Source: UBA11524 sp964464815
GTDB taxonomy: Bacteria > Bacillota > Clostridia > Christensenellales > Aristaeellaceae
Direction: 5' to 3'
Assembly: GCA_964464815.1 (NCBI GenBank)
Contig: CAYXHF010000017.1
Coordinates: forward strand, 1-44,859
DNA: 44,859 bases
The position numbers were made by a program, and so were the translations under genes. The notes under the pieces were generated by a model. It worked only from the letters and a program-made list of their open reading frames with translations. It was not told the origin of the DNA and did no database searches. Shown here one piece after another: positions 8,662-17,367 of this stretch; position 1 is the first letter of the stretch, and each line of letters begins with the position of its first letter.

Positions 8662-9989
8662 TTCTCTTTGGCAAAAAGAATCTGTTCCGTCCGACCAAGT
8701 GGCAGGAGACGACACAGCCGCTGCTCAACCCATGGCGCGGCACGTACACCATCTACCGCTTGGATGCCACAACGGATGTGCTGCCACAGTTTTCGCTCCC
8801 CTACAGTGCCTGCACCCGCACAGCGGATGAAACGCTGGCGCTGGTGGAGGTCAATCTGGCCGCCTACCGCGAAAGCGCCATTGCAGATACTGCGCTGGAT
8901 CGCATCGACCGCGCCTTAGAGCATTTCCGCAGTCTGGGGCTGGATTTGATTGTCCGTTTTCTCTACGACTGGGACGGTCTGGGCATTCAGCATGAGCCGC
9001 TGGTGCTGCAAACGATTCTGGATCACATGCAGCAGCTTTCTCCCCTGCTCAAGCGCCACACGGAGGCCATTTTCATCCTGCAAGGGCTGCTGATTGGCAG
9101 CTGGGGCGAGATGCACTGCACGCGCTTTTCCTCCGAACGCGACATGACCAAGCTCATGCAGACCATGGCGGAGGTGTCGGGCGAGAAGACCTTTCTGGCT
9201 GTGCGTTGCCCCAACATCTGGCGCAATGTGCATCGCTCCTTCCAGCCGCTTGAGGAGCGTGAAGCCTACACCACCACGGCCAAGGCACGCACGGGCCTGT
9301 TCAACGACGCCATCATGGGTTCAGAAACGGATTTAGGCACCTACGGCAGCACCAGCCGGGAGCTGGCCACGAGCCTGCAAGCCAAGTACCTGCCCGAAGA
9401 GGAATTGGGCTTTCAAAGTCAATTGTGCCGCTATGTGCCCAACGGTGGTGAGGTCGTCAACGTCTCCGCGCTCAATGCATCGGGCCGCGCCATTCAGACC
9501 CTGCGCCAGATACACGCCACGTACCTCAACAACGCCTATGACCCTGAAGTCCTGGCGCAGTGGAAGAGCAGTAGCATCAATGAACGGCACAGCGTGTGGA
9601 ACGGCCACACCGCCTATGACTACATTGCCGCGCATTTGGGCTATCGCTATCTGGTGCAGGAGGTCACGGCCGTCAAGCGCAAGGAGCTGCCCGGCCATGC
9701 TCTGCTGACGATTCATCTTGTCAACAGTGGCTTTGCGCCCTGCTATCGCCCGGTATCGGTGTCCGTCTGTCTGCAAGGTGACAACGGCTTGCAGGAATTC
9801 CCGGTTTCCACCGACATTCGCCATTGGCAGCCGCAAGCACCTGTGCAATTGCAGGTGCTCGTACCCATTGACGGTAAGGAGCGCCCGTTGGGGCTGCTGC
9901 TGCGCACAGAGGATGGCCGTGAGCTTCGTCTGGCCAACACCAGCGCACAAGGGCCGATTACCAACTACTTAGGAGGCCTGCGCGCATGA
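8658..9989 (+). CDS. DUF4874/DUF4832 domain protein
   Basis: A 443-residue protein. The N-terminal part (about 1-190) matches the DUF4874 pattern: a NPWRGTY motif near residue 25, LDLIVRFLYDWDG, and LQGLLIGSWGEMHCTRF, which reads like a TIM-barrel glycoside-hydrolase-type core. The second part, with RTGLFNDAIMGSETDLGTYG and a C-terminal beta domain, fits DUF4832. The function is unknown; the fold suggests a carbohydrate-active enzyme. Family members are commonly exported, but this one has no signal peptide or membrane segment, so it is probably cytoplasmic or starts from an atypical site. It sits between glycosyltransferase genes with 4-bp overlaps, so a role in making or trimming the same glycan is likely. 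Confidence 0.7.
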   Translation: MILFGKKNLFRPTKWQETTQPLLNPWRGTYTIYRLDATTDVLPQFSLPYSACTRTADETLALVEVNLAAYRESAIADTALDRIDRALEHFRSLGLDLIVRFLYDWDGLGIQHEPLVLQTILDHMQQLSPLLKRHTEAIFILQGLLIGSWGEMHCTRFSSERDMTKLMQTMAEVSGEKTFLAVRCPNIWRNVHRSFQPLEEREAYTTTAKARTGLFNDAIMGSETDLGTYGSTSRELATSLQAKYLPEEELGFQSQLCRYVPNGGEVVNVSALNASGRAIQTLRQIHATYLNNAYDPEVLAQWKSSSINERHSVWNGHTAYDYIAAHLGYRYLVQEVTAVKRKELPGHALLTIHLVNSGFAPCYRPVSVSVCLQGDNGLQEFPVSTDIRHWQPQAPVQLQVLVPIDGKERPLGLLLRTEDGRELRLANTSAQGPITNYLGGLRA

Positions 9990-11962
9990 TGGAGGAAGGC
10001 CAGCAGCTTAGCGTCGTCATCCTGTCCCGCAAAAACGCCAGCGCCAGCATTCTTGCCGCCATTCAGGCCATTCGGGCGCAGGAGACTGTTCCGGTGACGC
10101 TGTATCTGCTCAACCTGAACGACCCGGCCGACCCTTACACCCTGAGCTTGCAGGACGATCTGCTCTCCATGCCAGATGTGCATTTGCTGACCGTCAAGGG
10201 AACGCATACCATGGGACAGCTGCGCAACATCGTCCTGGAGAAAATCACCACACCCTTTGTCTCCTTCGCCTTCACAGAGGAGCGCTGGATGCCGGAAAAA
10301 GCACGCTTGCAGCTGCAAGCACTTTGCGCTACGGAAACATCCAATGCGCCGGATGCTCCGGACACGCCGAACGCACCAGACGTCCCATCCGAACCAGCCA
10401 CACCCGCAGCTCCGGAGGATTCCCTGCCGCCTGTCTGCTACTGTGGCTACGAGCTGCTGGCGCATTCCGGCAGCGCCGTCAAGCGCACCTTGCTCCCACC
10501 GGAGCATCTGACCATGGAAGGCCTACTGCTCCTGCCGGACGAAATTGCGCCGTCTGCCTTTGTCTACCGCACCGATGCGATTCGTCAGGCCGGTGGCTTT
10601 CATCCCAGCCTTGACGCGCATCTGGATATTGAATTTTGTCTGCGTCTGCTGTCGCAGGGAAAGACCATCGCTGGCATTTACCAAAAGCTGTTCACGCAGA
10701 ACGGTCAGAGCGGCATGGTCACGCCCGAAAAGCAATACAAGAGCGTCAAGGCACTCTACTATCAGTTCTACGACCTCTTCCTGCGCCGCAAGAAGCTGAT
10801 GTTCAGCTACAACATGCTGCTGGCGCATCACGCGGCGCAGTGCAAGGAATGGGTGCTGATGCTCATCCACATGGTGGTGGCCATCGCGCGTGCGCCGTTC
10901 CATGCCTTGGGGCGTGCCAGCCGAAGCAGCTTGCAGTTCCTGCGGTATCTGCTGTTCTATCATTTTAGCCATCTGCGTGTCGCCCGCTGCAAATCGGCGC
11001 TTCGCAAGGCTTTGAAGCCCTTGCATCAGAGTGAGTATCAGCCCTTGTCCGTCCAGCTGCCCAGCATCGACAGCGCAGTATCGGGCGAGGCGGTGCAGAT
11101 TGTCAGCGCCGTGCGACCGTTCCTGTTTGCCTTCCGTCGCACAGGCATGCAGGTCATTTTGCCTGATGACCTGACGGTATTGCCGCGCGGCCTGTTCGCA
11201 GGATGCAAGACGCTGGTGTCCGTGCGCATTCCCGCATCTGTGCAGCGCATTGAGGAGGGCGCGTTTCTGGACTGCACGTCCCTGGAGCATGTCATTTTCG
11301 AGCGCGACGCCATGCTGTCCACTGTCGGCGACTATGCCTTTGCGGGCTGCCGAAAGCTCCGCACGCTGGAGCTGCCCGGTACGATTACCAGCTTTGGCGC
11401 ATATGCCTTTGCGGGCTGCGAAATGCTGGACACGCCGACCTTCCGCTACGCCACAGGCGTTGAGGACACCTTCCCAGCCATGCTGACAACCTTACCCGAG
11501 GGCATTTTCGCCGGATGCAAGGCGCTATCGCAAATTCTCTTTCCGGAGAACAGCATGCTGTCTTCCATCAACACGGATGCCTTTCTGGGCTGCGAAAGTA
11601 TGCACAGTGTGCGATTCACCAGCGTGATCCAGACCATTGGCGCCTATGCCTTTGCGCAGTGCGTTTCCTTTGAGCATCTGGTCATGCCGCGCATTGACGC
11701 GGTGCAGGTGCTGGGGCGCGGCTGCTTCATGAATTGCCGCCACCTGAATTACTTCCGCATTCCGTATGCGCTGACGCAGGTGCCGCCGTATGGGTTTTAT
11801 GGCTGCACATCCCTGCGCAACGTCAAATTCAATCGTAATTTGCAGATTATCGCCACGAAGGCGTTTTCGCATTGCGACCAGCTGACCAGCGTCAGCTTTC
11901 TCATGAGCGTCAACTGCGCCACCGATGCCTTTGATGCCACCACACAGATCACGCTGGAATAA
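9986..11962 (+). CDS. GT2-like glycosyltransferase fused to a BspA-type leucine-rich repeat domain
   Basis: A 658-residue fusion. Residues 1-115 start like a GT2 enzyme (QLSVVILSRKNASASILAAI), but where a metal-binding DxD is expected there is SFAFTEERWMPEK (residues about 93-105). A Pro/Ala/Asp-rich linker (about 115-148) interrupts the domain, which resumes with PSAFVYRTDAIRQAGGF and LDIEFCLRLLSQGK. A basic, amphipathic stretch (about 250-350) may bind membrane. From about 386 to the end come ten F-x-x-C leucine-rich repeats of the BspA/LRR_5 type (FAGC, FLDC, FAGC and so on). There is no signal peptide, so these repeats, normally found on cell surfaces, appear to be cytosolic. The GT part may be catalytically weak or a scaffold. 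Confidence 0.8.
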   Translation: MMEEGQQLSVVILSRKNASASILAAIQAIRAQETVPVTLYLLNLNDPADPYTLSLQDDLLSMPDVHLLTVKGTHTMGQLRNIVLEKITTPFVSFAFTEERWMPEKARLQLQALCATETSNAPDAPDTPNAPDVPSEPATPAAPEDSLPPVCYCGYELLAHSGSAVKRTLLPPEHLTMEGLLLLPDEIAPSAFVYRTDAIRQAGGFHPSLDAHLDIEFCLRLLSQGKTIAGIYQKLFTQNGQSGMVTPEKQYKSVKALYYQFYDLFLRRKKLMFSYNMLLAHHAAQCKEWVLMLIHMVVAIARAPFHALGRASRSSLQFLRYLLFYHFSHLRVARCKSALRKALKPLHQSEYQPLSVQLPSIDSAVSGEAVQIVSAVRPFLFAFRRTGMQVILPDDLTVLPRGLFAGCKTLVSVRIPASVQRIEEGAFLDCTSLEHVIFERDAMLSTVGDYAFAGCRKLRTLELPGTITSFGAYAFAGCEMLDTPTFRYATGVEDTFPAMLTTLPEGIFAGCKALSQILFPENSMLSSINTDAFLGCESMHSVRFTSVIQTIGAYAFAQCVSFEHLVMPRIDAVQVLGRGCFMNCRHLNYFRIPYALTQVPPYGFYGCTSLRNVKFNRNLQIIATKAFSHCDQLTSVSFLMSVNCATDAFDATTQITLE

Positions 11963-11984
11963 GCTCACCAAGGAAGGTGACACG

Positions 11985-13430
11985 ATGAAAAAAACTGCTT
12001 CCGCTATGGGCAGCAACTACATCTACAACCTGCTCTACCGCCTGTCCATCTGCATCCTGCCGCTGCTGATTACGCCATATACAGCGCGCGTGCTGGGCAG
12101 TGACGGCGCAGGGCTGTATTCCTTTTCCAGCTGCGTGGCATGCTACTTCATCATGTTTGCCAAGCTCGGACTGGATCACTACGGCAGCCGCAGCATCGCC
12201 TGTCTGCGCGATGACCCGAAGGCGCTGAATCATGCGTTCTGTAGCATCTACGCCATGCAGCTGGTGACGTCGCTTTGCTCCATTGCGGTATATGTCGCGC
12301 TGGTGCTGACCGTGTTCCGCGACGAGCAGGTCATTTACTGGATGCAGCTGCTGTATGTGCTGTCCGCGCTGTTTGATGTCAGCTGGTTCTTCTTCGGCAC
12401 GGAGCGCTTCAAGGCCACCACCATCCGCAGCTTGATTACGCGGGCACTGGTGGTCGTGTGCGTGTTCCTGTTTGTGCATACGGCTGATGATTTGTGGATT
12501 TACACGCTCATTTTGTCCCTGAGCTTTTTGGTGGAGCAGGTCATTCTCTTTTGCCTCTTGTTCCGCCACGTGCATTTCGAGCGCGTCCACTGGTCGGATA
12601 TTCGCCCGCACATCGTGCCGAATCTGCGCCTGTTCTTCCCGCTGGCGGTGCTGAGCATCTACAACTGGATGGACAAGCTGATGGTCGGCCTCCTGTCCGG
12701 CAACGGGGAGGTTGCCTTCTACAACTACGCCGAGAGCATCATCAATTTACCCAAGGGCATTCTGCTGACGCTGGGCACGGTCATGCTGCCACACGTGTCG
12801 CGCCTTGCCGCCACCAAGCAGCACGAGGAGGCCGCCCGGATGCTCCGCCAGTCGATGAGCTTCACCTGCTGCCTGTGCTGTCTGCTTTGCTTCGGCATTG
12901 CGGCCGTCGCACCGGTCTTCATCCCGCTGTTTTTAGGCCCGGGCTATGAGGCCACCATCTCCCTGACGATGTATCTGGCGCTGGTGATGATTCCCCTGAG
13001 CCTGACGGACACCCTGCAAAACCAGTATCTTGTACCCTTCAAGCAGGAAAAGGTCTACACCATGTCCGTCACCGTGGGCGCCATCACGAATCTGATTCTC
13101 AATTCGCTGCTGATTCCCATTTGGGGCGGTGCGGGTGCTGTCATTGGCACGATTGGCGCGTCGCTGGGTGCATTTTTGTACCAAATGGTGCACGTGCGGA
13201 AGATATTCTCCTTCCGCAGCCTGCTGTCGTCGCTCCTGCCGTTCATGCTGTGTGGCACGGTAGAATTCCTCTGTGCGTACAGTCTGCGCGGCATTTCCTC
13301 CTCACCCTTCGTGGTGCTGGCGGTGCAGCTGCTTGTCGGCGGCGGCAGCTACCTCATCTGCTGCATTCCCGTCCTGCTTTTCTGGAAAAAAGACCTGTAT
13401 CACTTCTTGAAGCGTTTTATCGGAAAGTAA
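11985..13430 (+). CDS. Wzx-like oligosaccharide flippase (MOP superfamily)
   Basis: A 481-residue polytopic membrane protein with about 12-14 helices. The opening is typical for polysaccharide flippases of the Wzx/RfbX type: NYIYNLLYRLSICILPLLITPYTARVLG split across two helices, then GLYSF. Later signatures include VLSIYNWMDKLMVG and YNYAESIINLPKG. Such proteins move lipid-linked oligosaccharides from the inner to the outer face of the membrane. An in-frame ATG at 11925 lies inside the preceding gene; the ATG at 11985 follows AAGGAAGGTGAC and is chosen. It is distinct from PelG, so this operon encodes two exporters of the same superfamily. Confidence 0.88.
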   Translation: MKKTASAMGSNYIYNLLYRLSICILPLLITPYTARVLGSDGAGLYSFSSCVACYFIMFAKLGLDHYGSRSIACLRDDPKALNHAFCSIYAMQLVTSLCSIAVYVALVLTVFRDEQVIYWMQLLYVLSALFDVSWFFFGTERFKATTIRSLITRALVVVCVFLFVHTADDLWIYTLILSLSFLVEQVILFCLLFRHVHFERVHWSDIRPHIVPNLRLFFPLAVLSIYNWMDKLMVGLLSGNGEVAFYNYAESIINLPKGILLTLGTVMLPHVSRLAATKQHEEAARMLRQSMSFTCCLCCLLCFGIAAVAPVFIPLFLGPGYEATISLTMYLALVMIPLSLTDTLQNQYLVPFKQEKVYTMSVTVGAITNLILNSLLIPIWGGAGAVIGTIGASLGAFLYQMVHVRKIFSFRSLLSSLLPFMLCGTVEFLCAYSLRGISSSPFVVLAVQLLVGGGSYLICCIPVLLFWKKDLYHFLKRFIGK

Positions 13431-13464
13431 TCCACAATGCATCCACACAAAGGAGGTATTCGAC

Positions 13465-14448
13465 ATGGACCAGCAAACCCTGTATGTCACCTACTCCGCG
13501 GATGACAACTACGCCAAGTACCTCGGCGCATCCATGCTGACGCTGCTGGAACACAACCGGGATTTTGCCCGCATTGTCGTTTTCGCGCTGGACTGCGGCA
13601 TGCAAGTGGAAAGCCGTGAGAAGCTGCGCCACATTGCCGCACAATATCAGCGCGAAATCCGCTTCATCCCCATGCAGGATGCCGTAAATTCCCTTGACTT
13701 GCATTTGGGTGCGCACAAGATTGCTGTGGCATCCTACGCACGCCTCTTTCTGGCCAACGTCTTGCCAGAGGAATGCGACCGCGTGCTGTATCTGGACTGC
13801 GACACCATCGTGCTGGACTCCCTGCGCGACATGTGGAACACACCGCTGGGTGACAGCCTGATTGCGGGCGTGCAGGACACGGTGGACAGCTACTTCCTGG
13901 ATGTGATTGGGCTGGAAAAGACGATTCCTTACTTCAACGCGGGCATTTTGCTGATTCACCTGAAGCGCTGGCGCGAGGAAAACCTCTTCTCCCGCTTTGA
14001 GGAAATCATTCGCCGCTTTGACGGCAACGTTCCGCATCACGATCAGGGCACCATCAACGCCGCCTGTGCCGCACGGCGCACGCTGCTGCCGGTTCGCTAC
14101 AACCTGACCGCGAATCTCTACTCCTTCCCGGCCTCCACGGTCAAGCAGATTTACTTTCTGGACAGCTTCTATTCACAGGAGGAGATTGATGCGGCCATTG
14201 CCCATCCGGCGATTGTCCACTTCACCACTGGTCTGCTGGGTCGTCCCTGGGAGGAGAACAGCCGCCATCCGCAGCGCGACGCCTACGCCGCCGCCATGGC
14301 CGCAACGCCATGGGGAGAACAGCCGCTGCTGCCCGACAGCCGCTATTTCGGTCTGAAAGCCTTCACCTTTGTCTATGAGCACTGCCCGCGCCGCGTGTTT
14401 GAAGCATGCTATCGCCGGTTGTGCTTCCTGCTCCATCTGCGCAAATAA
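13465..14448 (+). CDS. GT8 family glycosyltransferase
   Basis: A 327-residue GT8 enzyme, the family of LPS galactosyl/glucosyltransferases and glycogenin-like proteins. Visible signatures are YVTYSADDNYAKYLGASM at the N-terminus, the metal-binding DxD in VLYLDCDTIVLDSL near residue 112, PYFNAGILLIHLKRW, HHDQGTINAA and the C-terminal HFTTGLLGRPW. Length is normal. The reaction is transfer of a hexose from a nucleotide sugar with retention of configuration; the sugar cannot be told. A strong AAAGGAGG site precedes the ATG. It follows the flippase after 34 bp and precedes the last operon gene by 31 bp. Confidence 0.9.
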   Translation: MDQQTLYVTYSADDNYAKYLGASMLTLLEHNRDFARIVVFALDCGMQVESREKLRHIAAQYQREIRFIPMQDAVNSLDLHLGAHKIAVASYARLFLANVLPEECDRVLYLDCDTIVLDSLRDMWNTPLGDSLIAGVQDTVDSYFLDVIGLEKTIPYFNAGILLIHLKRWREENLFSRFEEIIRRFDGNVPHHDQGTINAACAARRTLLPVRYNLTANLYSFPASTVKQIYFLDSFYSQEEIDAAIAHPAIVHFTTGLLGRPWEENSRHPQRDAYAAAMAATPWGEQPLLPDSRYFGLKAFTFVYEHCPRRVFEACYRRLCFLLHLRK

Positions 14449-14479
14449 GCACACCATTTTCTGCGAAAGGAGGCGAAGC

Positions 14480-16765
14480 ATGCTCGTTGACCGCATCACC
14501 TATCTGCTGACGATGGGACAAATTTACGCATGGGTTGCGCTGCTGGAAATCGCATTCCCGATGCTGATGTGGCGCGACTATCTGCGCCGCAAGCCCATGG
14601 GCGAACGCTTCATGTTTTGCGTCCTGACCCAAACGGCCTTTCTGGTCAACACCGTCATTTTTCTGGGCGTGCTCAAAATCTGCAACCGCTGGACGATTTT
14701 GCTTTCCCTTGTGGTGGAATACGCCGCGGTGCGCTGGACCTTCTCGGACAAGCAGCAGGTAAAACGCCTGCTGGCCGTTATCCACCTCATCAAGCGCCTT
14801 TTGTCGGGTGAGGTCACGCTTCAGCACGTCCTGCGCACCCTGCGTGGGCGCTCCACGCGCATTCGCCTGCACAACAAGCGTCAAAGCACGACCGGCGGCT
14901 GGCTGCGCAAGCACTACCTGCACGTCCTCATCGGCGCCATCATCCTGACCTACAACGCCTTTTTCCTGACGCATAACGCCAACATCTATCACAGCTATCA
15001 GTTCTCTGATATTCCTGTGCATACGTCGTGGGTGTATGCGCTGGAGCAAGGGACGGTGTTCGTCGCTGGCGTGTATCCCTTTGCCATGCACGCCGTGATT
15101 TATGTGGTGCGTGTGCTATCGAATATCAGTCTGCGCGAGGTCATGCTGTACTTCGGCTCTTTCCACGCCCTACTGATGTTCTCCACGCTATATTTATTCA
15201 GCCGGAGGCTCTTCCGCTCCAAATACGCCTCCGCATTAACCACCATCGCCCTGACGCTTATGCTCAATCAGGGGCGCTTCGGCGCCTCTCTTCCGCAGGA
15301 ATGTGGCGTATTTGCCATGTTCACCATGGGCTACTACCTCATAAAGTACTTGGAGACGCCTCGTGAGTGCCACCTGGTGCAGGGCGATTCCAAATTTCGT
15401 GCTTGTCGGCGCATCAATCAATATTGGTCACGCCAATACCTCAACTTCGACTTTTTCATGATTGCCCTGAGTGTCGCTCAGATTATCGCCTTTCACTTCT
15501 ATACCGCCATTGCCGCGGTCATGCTGGCGGTAGCGATTGTCGGCACGCATCTGTTCACATTCCTGAAAAAGCAGTACCTTGTGCCCATTGTCACCGCCGC
15601 CGTCACGGGCGCGATGATTGCCATTATTCCCTTCATGTTTGCGCTGGCCAACGGCATTCCTTTTCAGGAATCCATGAACTGGGCGTTGAGCGTCATGCAG
15701 GGTACAGAATGGGAAGGCACAGGCACGGGCTACGTCATCACGGACGAATCCGGCGCAACCACGGAGCTGCAAGACCTTGGCAAAAGCGACGAACAGGTTG
15801 AGGTAACCGACCCGGTTCATTCCGACATTTCCACCAAGGAAAAGCTGCTTATCATCGGCCAGCATATGTTCACCTTCAACGATGAATATATCTACGGCCC
15901 CAAAACGACACCGATTTTCCTTGTCTGCCTTGGCTGTGCATGCCTCTTCGGCTTTGTGTTTCTGTTTTTCCCGCGATTACGACGTTGGGGTATGAATTAC
16001 TTGGCGATTGCATGCTTTGTGCTGCTGATGATCATTCTGGGCATTTCCGCTGCGGTCGGCCTGCCGGTGCTGCTGGAGCCGAGCCGTGCCAGCGTATTCC
16101 TCGGGCCGGTGTTGATTCAGCTGCTTGGCGTACCACTTGACATTCTCTTTGTTTTCTTGCAGCCGGAGCAGCGTCCCGTGCTTCGTCGCCTCATGGCGTG
16201 CTTCTCTGTCGCCGTGTGCGCCGCCATGTGCTACTGGATTGTCCAAAGTGGCGTAATGCACAATCACTTCGACGTCAACCTCGCCTACTACAACGAACCC
16301 GACTATGTGATTCGTCAGATTCAGAAGCAGTTTCCGGCCTTCTCCTACACCATCGTATCACCGACGGATGAGTATTACACCTCCATCGAATACGGCTATC
16401 ACACCGAATTATCGGAAATCGTCAGCATCACGGAAGGAACAACGCCGGAATACACCATTCCCACACAGTATGTGTTCTTCTTCATCGAGAAGTACACCTT
16501 GCAGGATTACTTCCACGGGCAAGATTGGGTCAGCGAGGACTACGCCGCCGCGACATTCAACTATCAGGCATCCACGCAGGACTACTACTTCCAGCGCAAC
16601 ACCATGGAATCAAAAGCCTACTATTGGGCGCAGGAGTACGCCAAGCTCTATCCCAACAACATGACGGTGTATTTTGAAAACGATATTTACATCGTCTATT
16701 GCTTGGAGCAAGAGGTAAAGGCACCCTTTTCCATCCGTCTTCCCGATTTTTCGGAAACGAATTGA
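14480..16765 (+). CDS. Large polytopic membrane protein, possible GT-C glycosyltransferase or polymerase
   Basis: A 761-residue protein with roughly 12-13 predicted membrane helices up to about residue 595 and a soluble C-terminal domain (about 600-761, Tyr-rich) that would face outside. A long polar loop (about 405-460) separates two helix groups. The first large external loop contains FSDIPVHTSWVYALEQG, reminiscent of the acidic loop of GT-C enzymes that use polyprenyl-phosphate sugars. I do not recognise the family with certainty; an O-antigen-polymerase-like role is the alternative. The start at 14480 follows AAAGGAGG; an in-frame ATG at 14369 lies inside the GT8 gene and is rejected. It is the last gene of the operon, 21 bp before the terminator. 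Confidence 0.65.
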   Translation: MLVDRITYLLTMGQIYAWVALLEIAFPMLMWRDYLRRKPMGERFMFCVLTQTAFLVNTVIFLGVLKICNRWTILLSLVVEYAAVRWTFSDKQQVKRLLAVIHLIKRLLSGEVTLQHVLRTLRGRSTRIRLHNKRQSTTGGWLRKHYLHVLIGAIILTYNAFFLTHNANIYHSYQFSDIPVHTSWVYALEQGTVFVAGVYPFAMHAVIYVVRVLSNISLREVMLYFGSFHALLMFSTLYLFSRRLFRSKYASALTTIALTLMLNQGRFGASLPQECGVFAMFTMGYYLIKYLETPRECHLVQGDSKFRACRRINQYWSRQYLNFDFFMIALSVAQIIAFHFYTAIAAVMLAVAIVGTHLFTFLKKQYLVPIVTAAVTGAMIAIIPFMFALANGIPFQESMNWALSVMQGTEWEGTGTGYVITDESGATTELQDLGKSDEQVEVTDPVHSDISTKEKLLIIGQHMFTFNDEYIYGPKTTPIFLVCLGCACLFGFVFLFFPRLRRWGMNYLAIACFVLLMIILGISAAVGLPVLLEPSRASVFLGPVLIQLLGVPLDILFVFLQPEQRPVLRRLMACFSVAVCAAMCYWIVQSGVMHNHFDVNLAYYNEPDYVIRQIQKQFPAFSYTIVSPTDEYYTSIEYGYHTELSEIVSITEGTTPEYTIPTQYVFFFIEKYTLQDYFHGQDWVSEDYAAATFNYQASTQDYYFQRNTMESKAYYWAQEYAKLYPNNMTVYFENDIYIVYCLEQEVKAPFSIRLPDFSETN

Positions 16766-16786
16766 AAAATTTTTTGCTAAAAAACA

Positions 16787-16823
16787 GGCGATTGCAGACA
16801 CACTTACTGCAATCGCCCGTTTT
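16787..16823. terminator. Bidirectional rho-independent terminator at the end of the exopolysaccharide operon
   Basis: A perfect 11-bp stem, GGCGATTGCAG (16787-16797) and CTGCAATCGCC (16807-16817), encloses a 9-nt loop. TTTT follows on the + strand, and on the - strand a run of six T (16779-16784 region) follows the stem. It can therefore stop both the + strand operon and any transcript through the convergent pseudogene. Confidence 0.9.
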
Positions 16824-16836
16824 ATGCTATTTTGTA

Positions 16837-17318
16837 TTATTCTCCTCTCTCCTGATACATCATCCCAAAGCACCGCTTCGCCTCCTGCAAGAATCCATCA
16901 ACGGTCAGGTTGCCCTCAGCCAGACGATGGACAAGCTTCTTGAGCTGGGATAGCCGACGGGCGTCATTATCTCATCGGTAAACACATTGGCTTCATCCAG
17001 CGTTGTAATCTGCTGGCACATTTCCAGCAAGGTTGTGGGGAAGGGCATGTCGTAATCATACAGAATCTCATTGAACAATTCTGGCAGGTAGTTGTCCACA
17101 TAGTCATACCAGCCAACCAGCTTGCCGTCCTCGGTCATCAGCGCCGATTTCAGACCCGGATACAGGCGGTTCACCTGCGCCATGATGATGTCGTTGCCGC
17201 TCAAATCGACAAAGAAGCCCTTCTGCTTGACAACGCTCAAATTCACATCAGTCCAGTTATCCGTGCGGATAGCAATGATGTCCACGTCGCTGTTGCGGGT
17301 GTTCGGAATATCCGCCAC
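16837..17318 (-). pseudogene. Decayed extracellular solute-binding protein gene
   Basis: The minus strand encodes about 135 residues (starting near VADIPNTRNSDVDIIAIRTD) typical of the body of an ABC-type extracellular solute-binding protein (GLKSALMTEDGKLVGWYDYVDN cut into two parts). It then reaches DEIMTPVGYP at about 16950, where the frame breaks. In the next frame the sequence continues as QLKKLVHRLAEGNLTVDGF and FLQEAKRCFGMMYQERGE and stops at 16837, a normal C-terminus for this protein class. The signal peptide, N-terminal domain and probably a central segment are missing. The upstream in-frame Met at 17384 lies across the terminator of the neighbouring gene, so it is not a real start. 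It is an N-truncated, internally deleted and frameshifted remnant. The intact solute-binding protein at 21265-22716 is not obviously its parent. Confidence 0.8.
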
Positions 17319-17321
17319 ACG

Positions 17322-17357
17322 AAAAAAAGCAGACGGCATTTTGCGTTGCCATCTGCT
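17322..17357 (-). terminator. Rho-independent terminator of the small secreted protein gene
   Basis: Read on the minus strand: stem AGCAGATGGCA (17357-17347), 8-nt loop, TGCCGTCTGCT (17338-17328) with one G-T wobble, then seven T (17328-17322). It lies 11 bp beyond the stop at 17368. Confidence 0.88.
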
Positions 17358-17367
17358 CTTATTTTCC

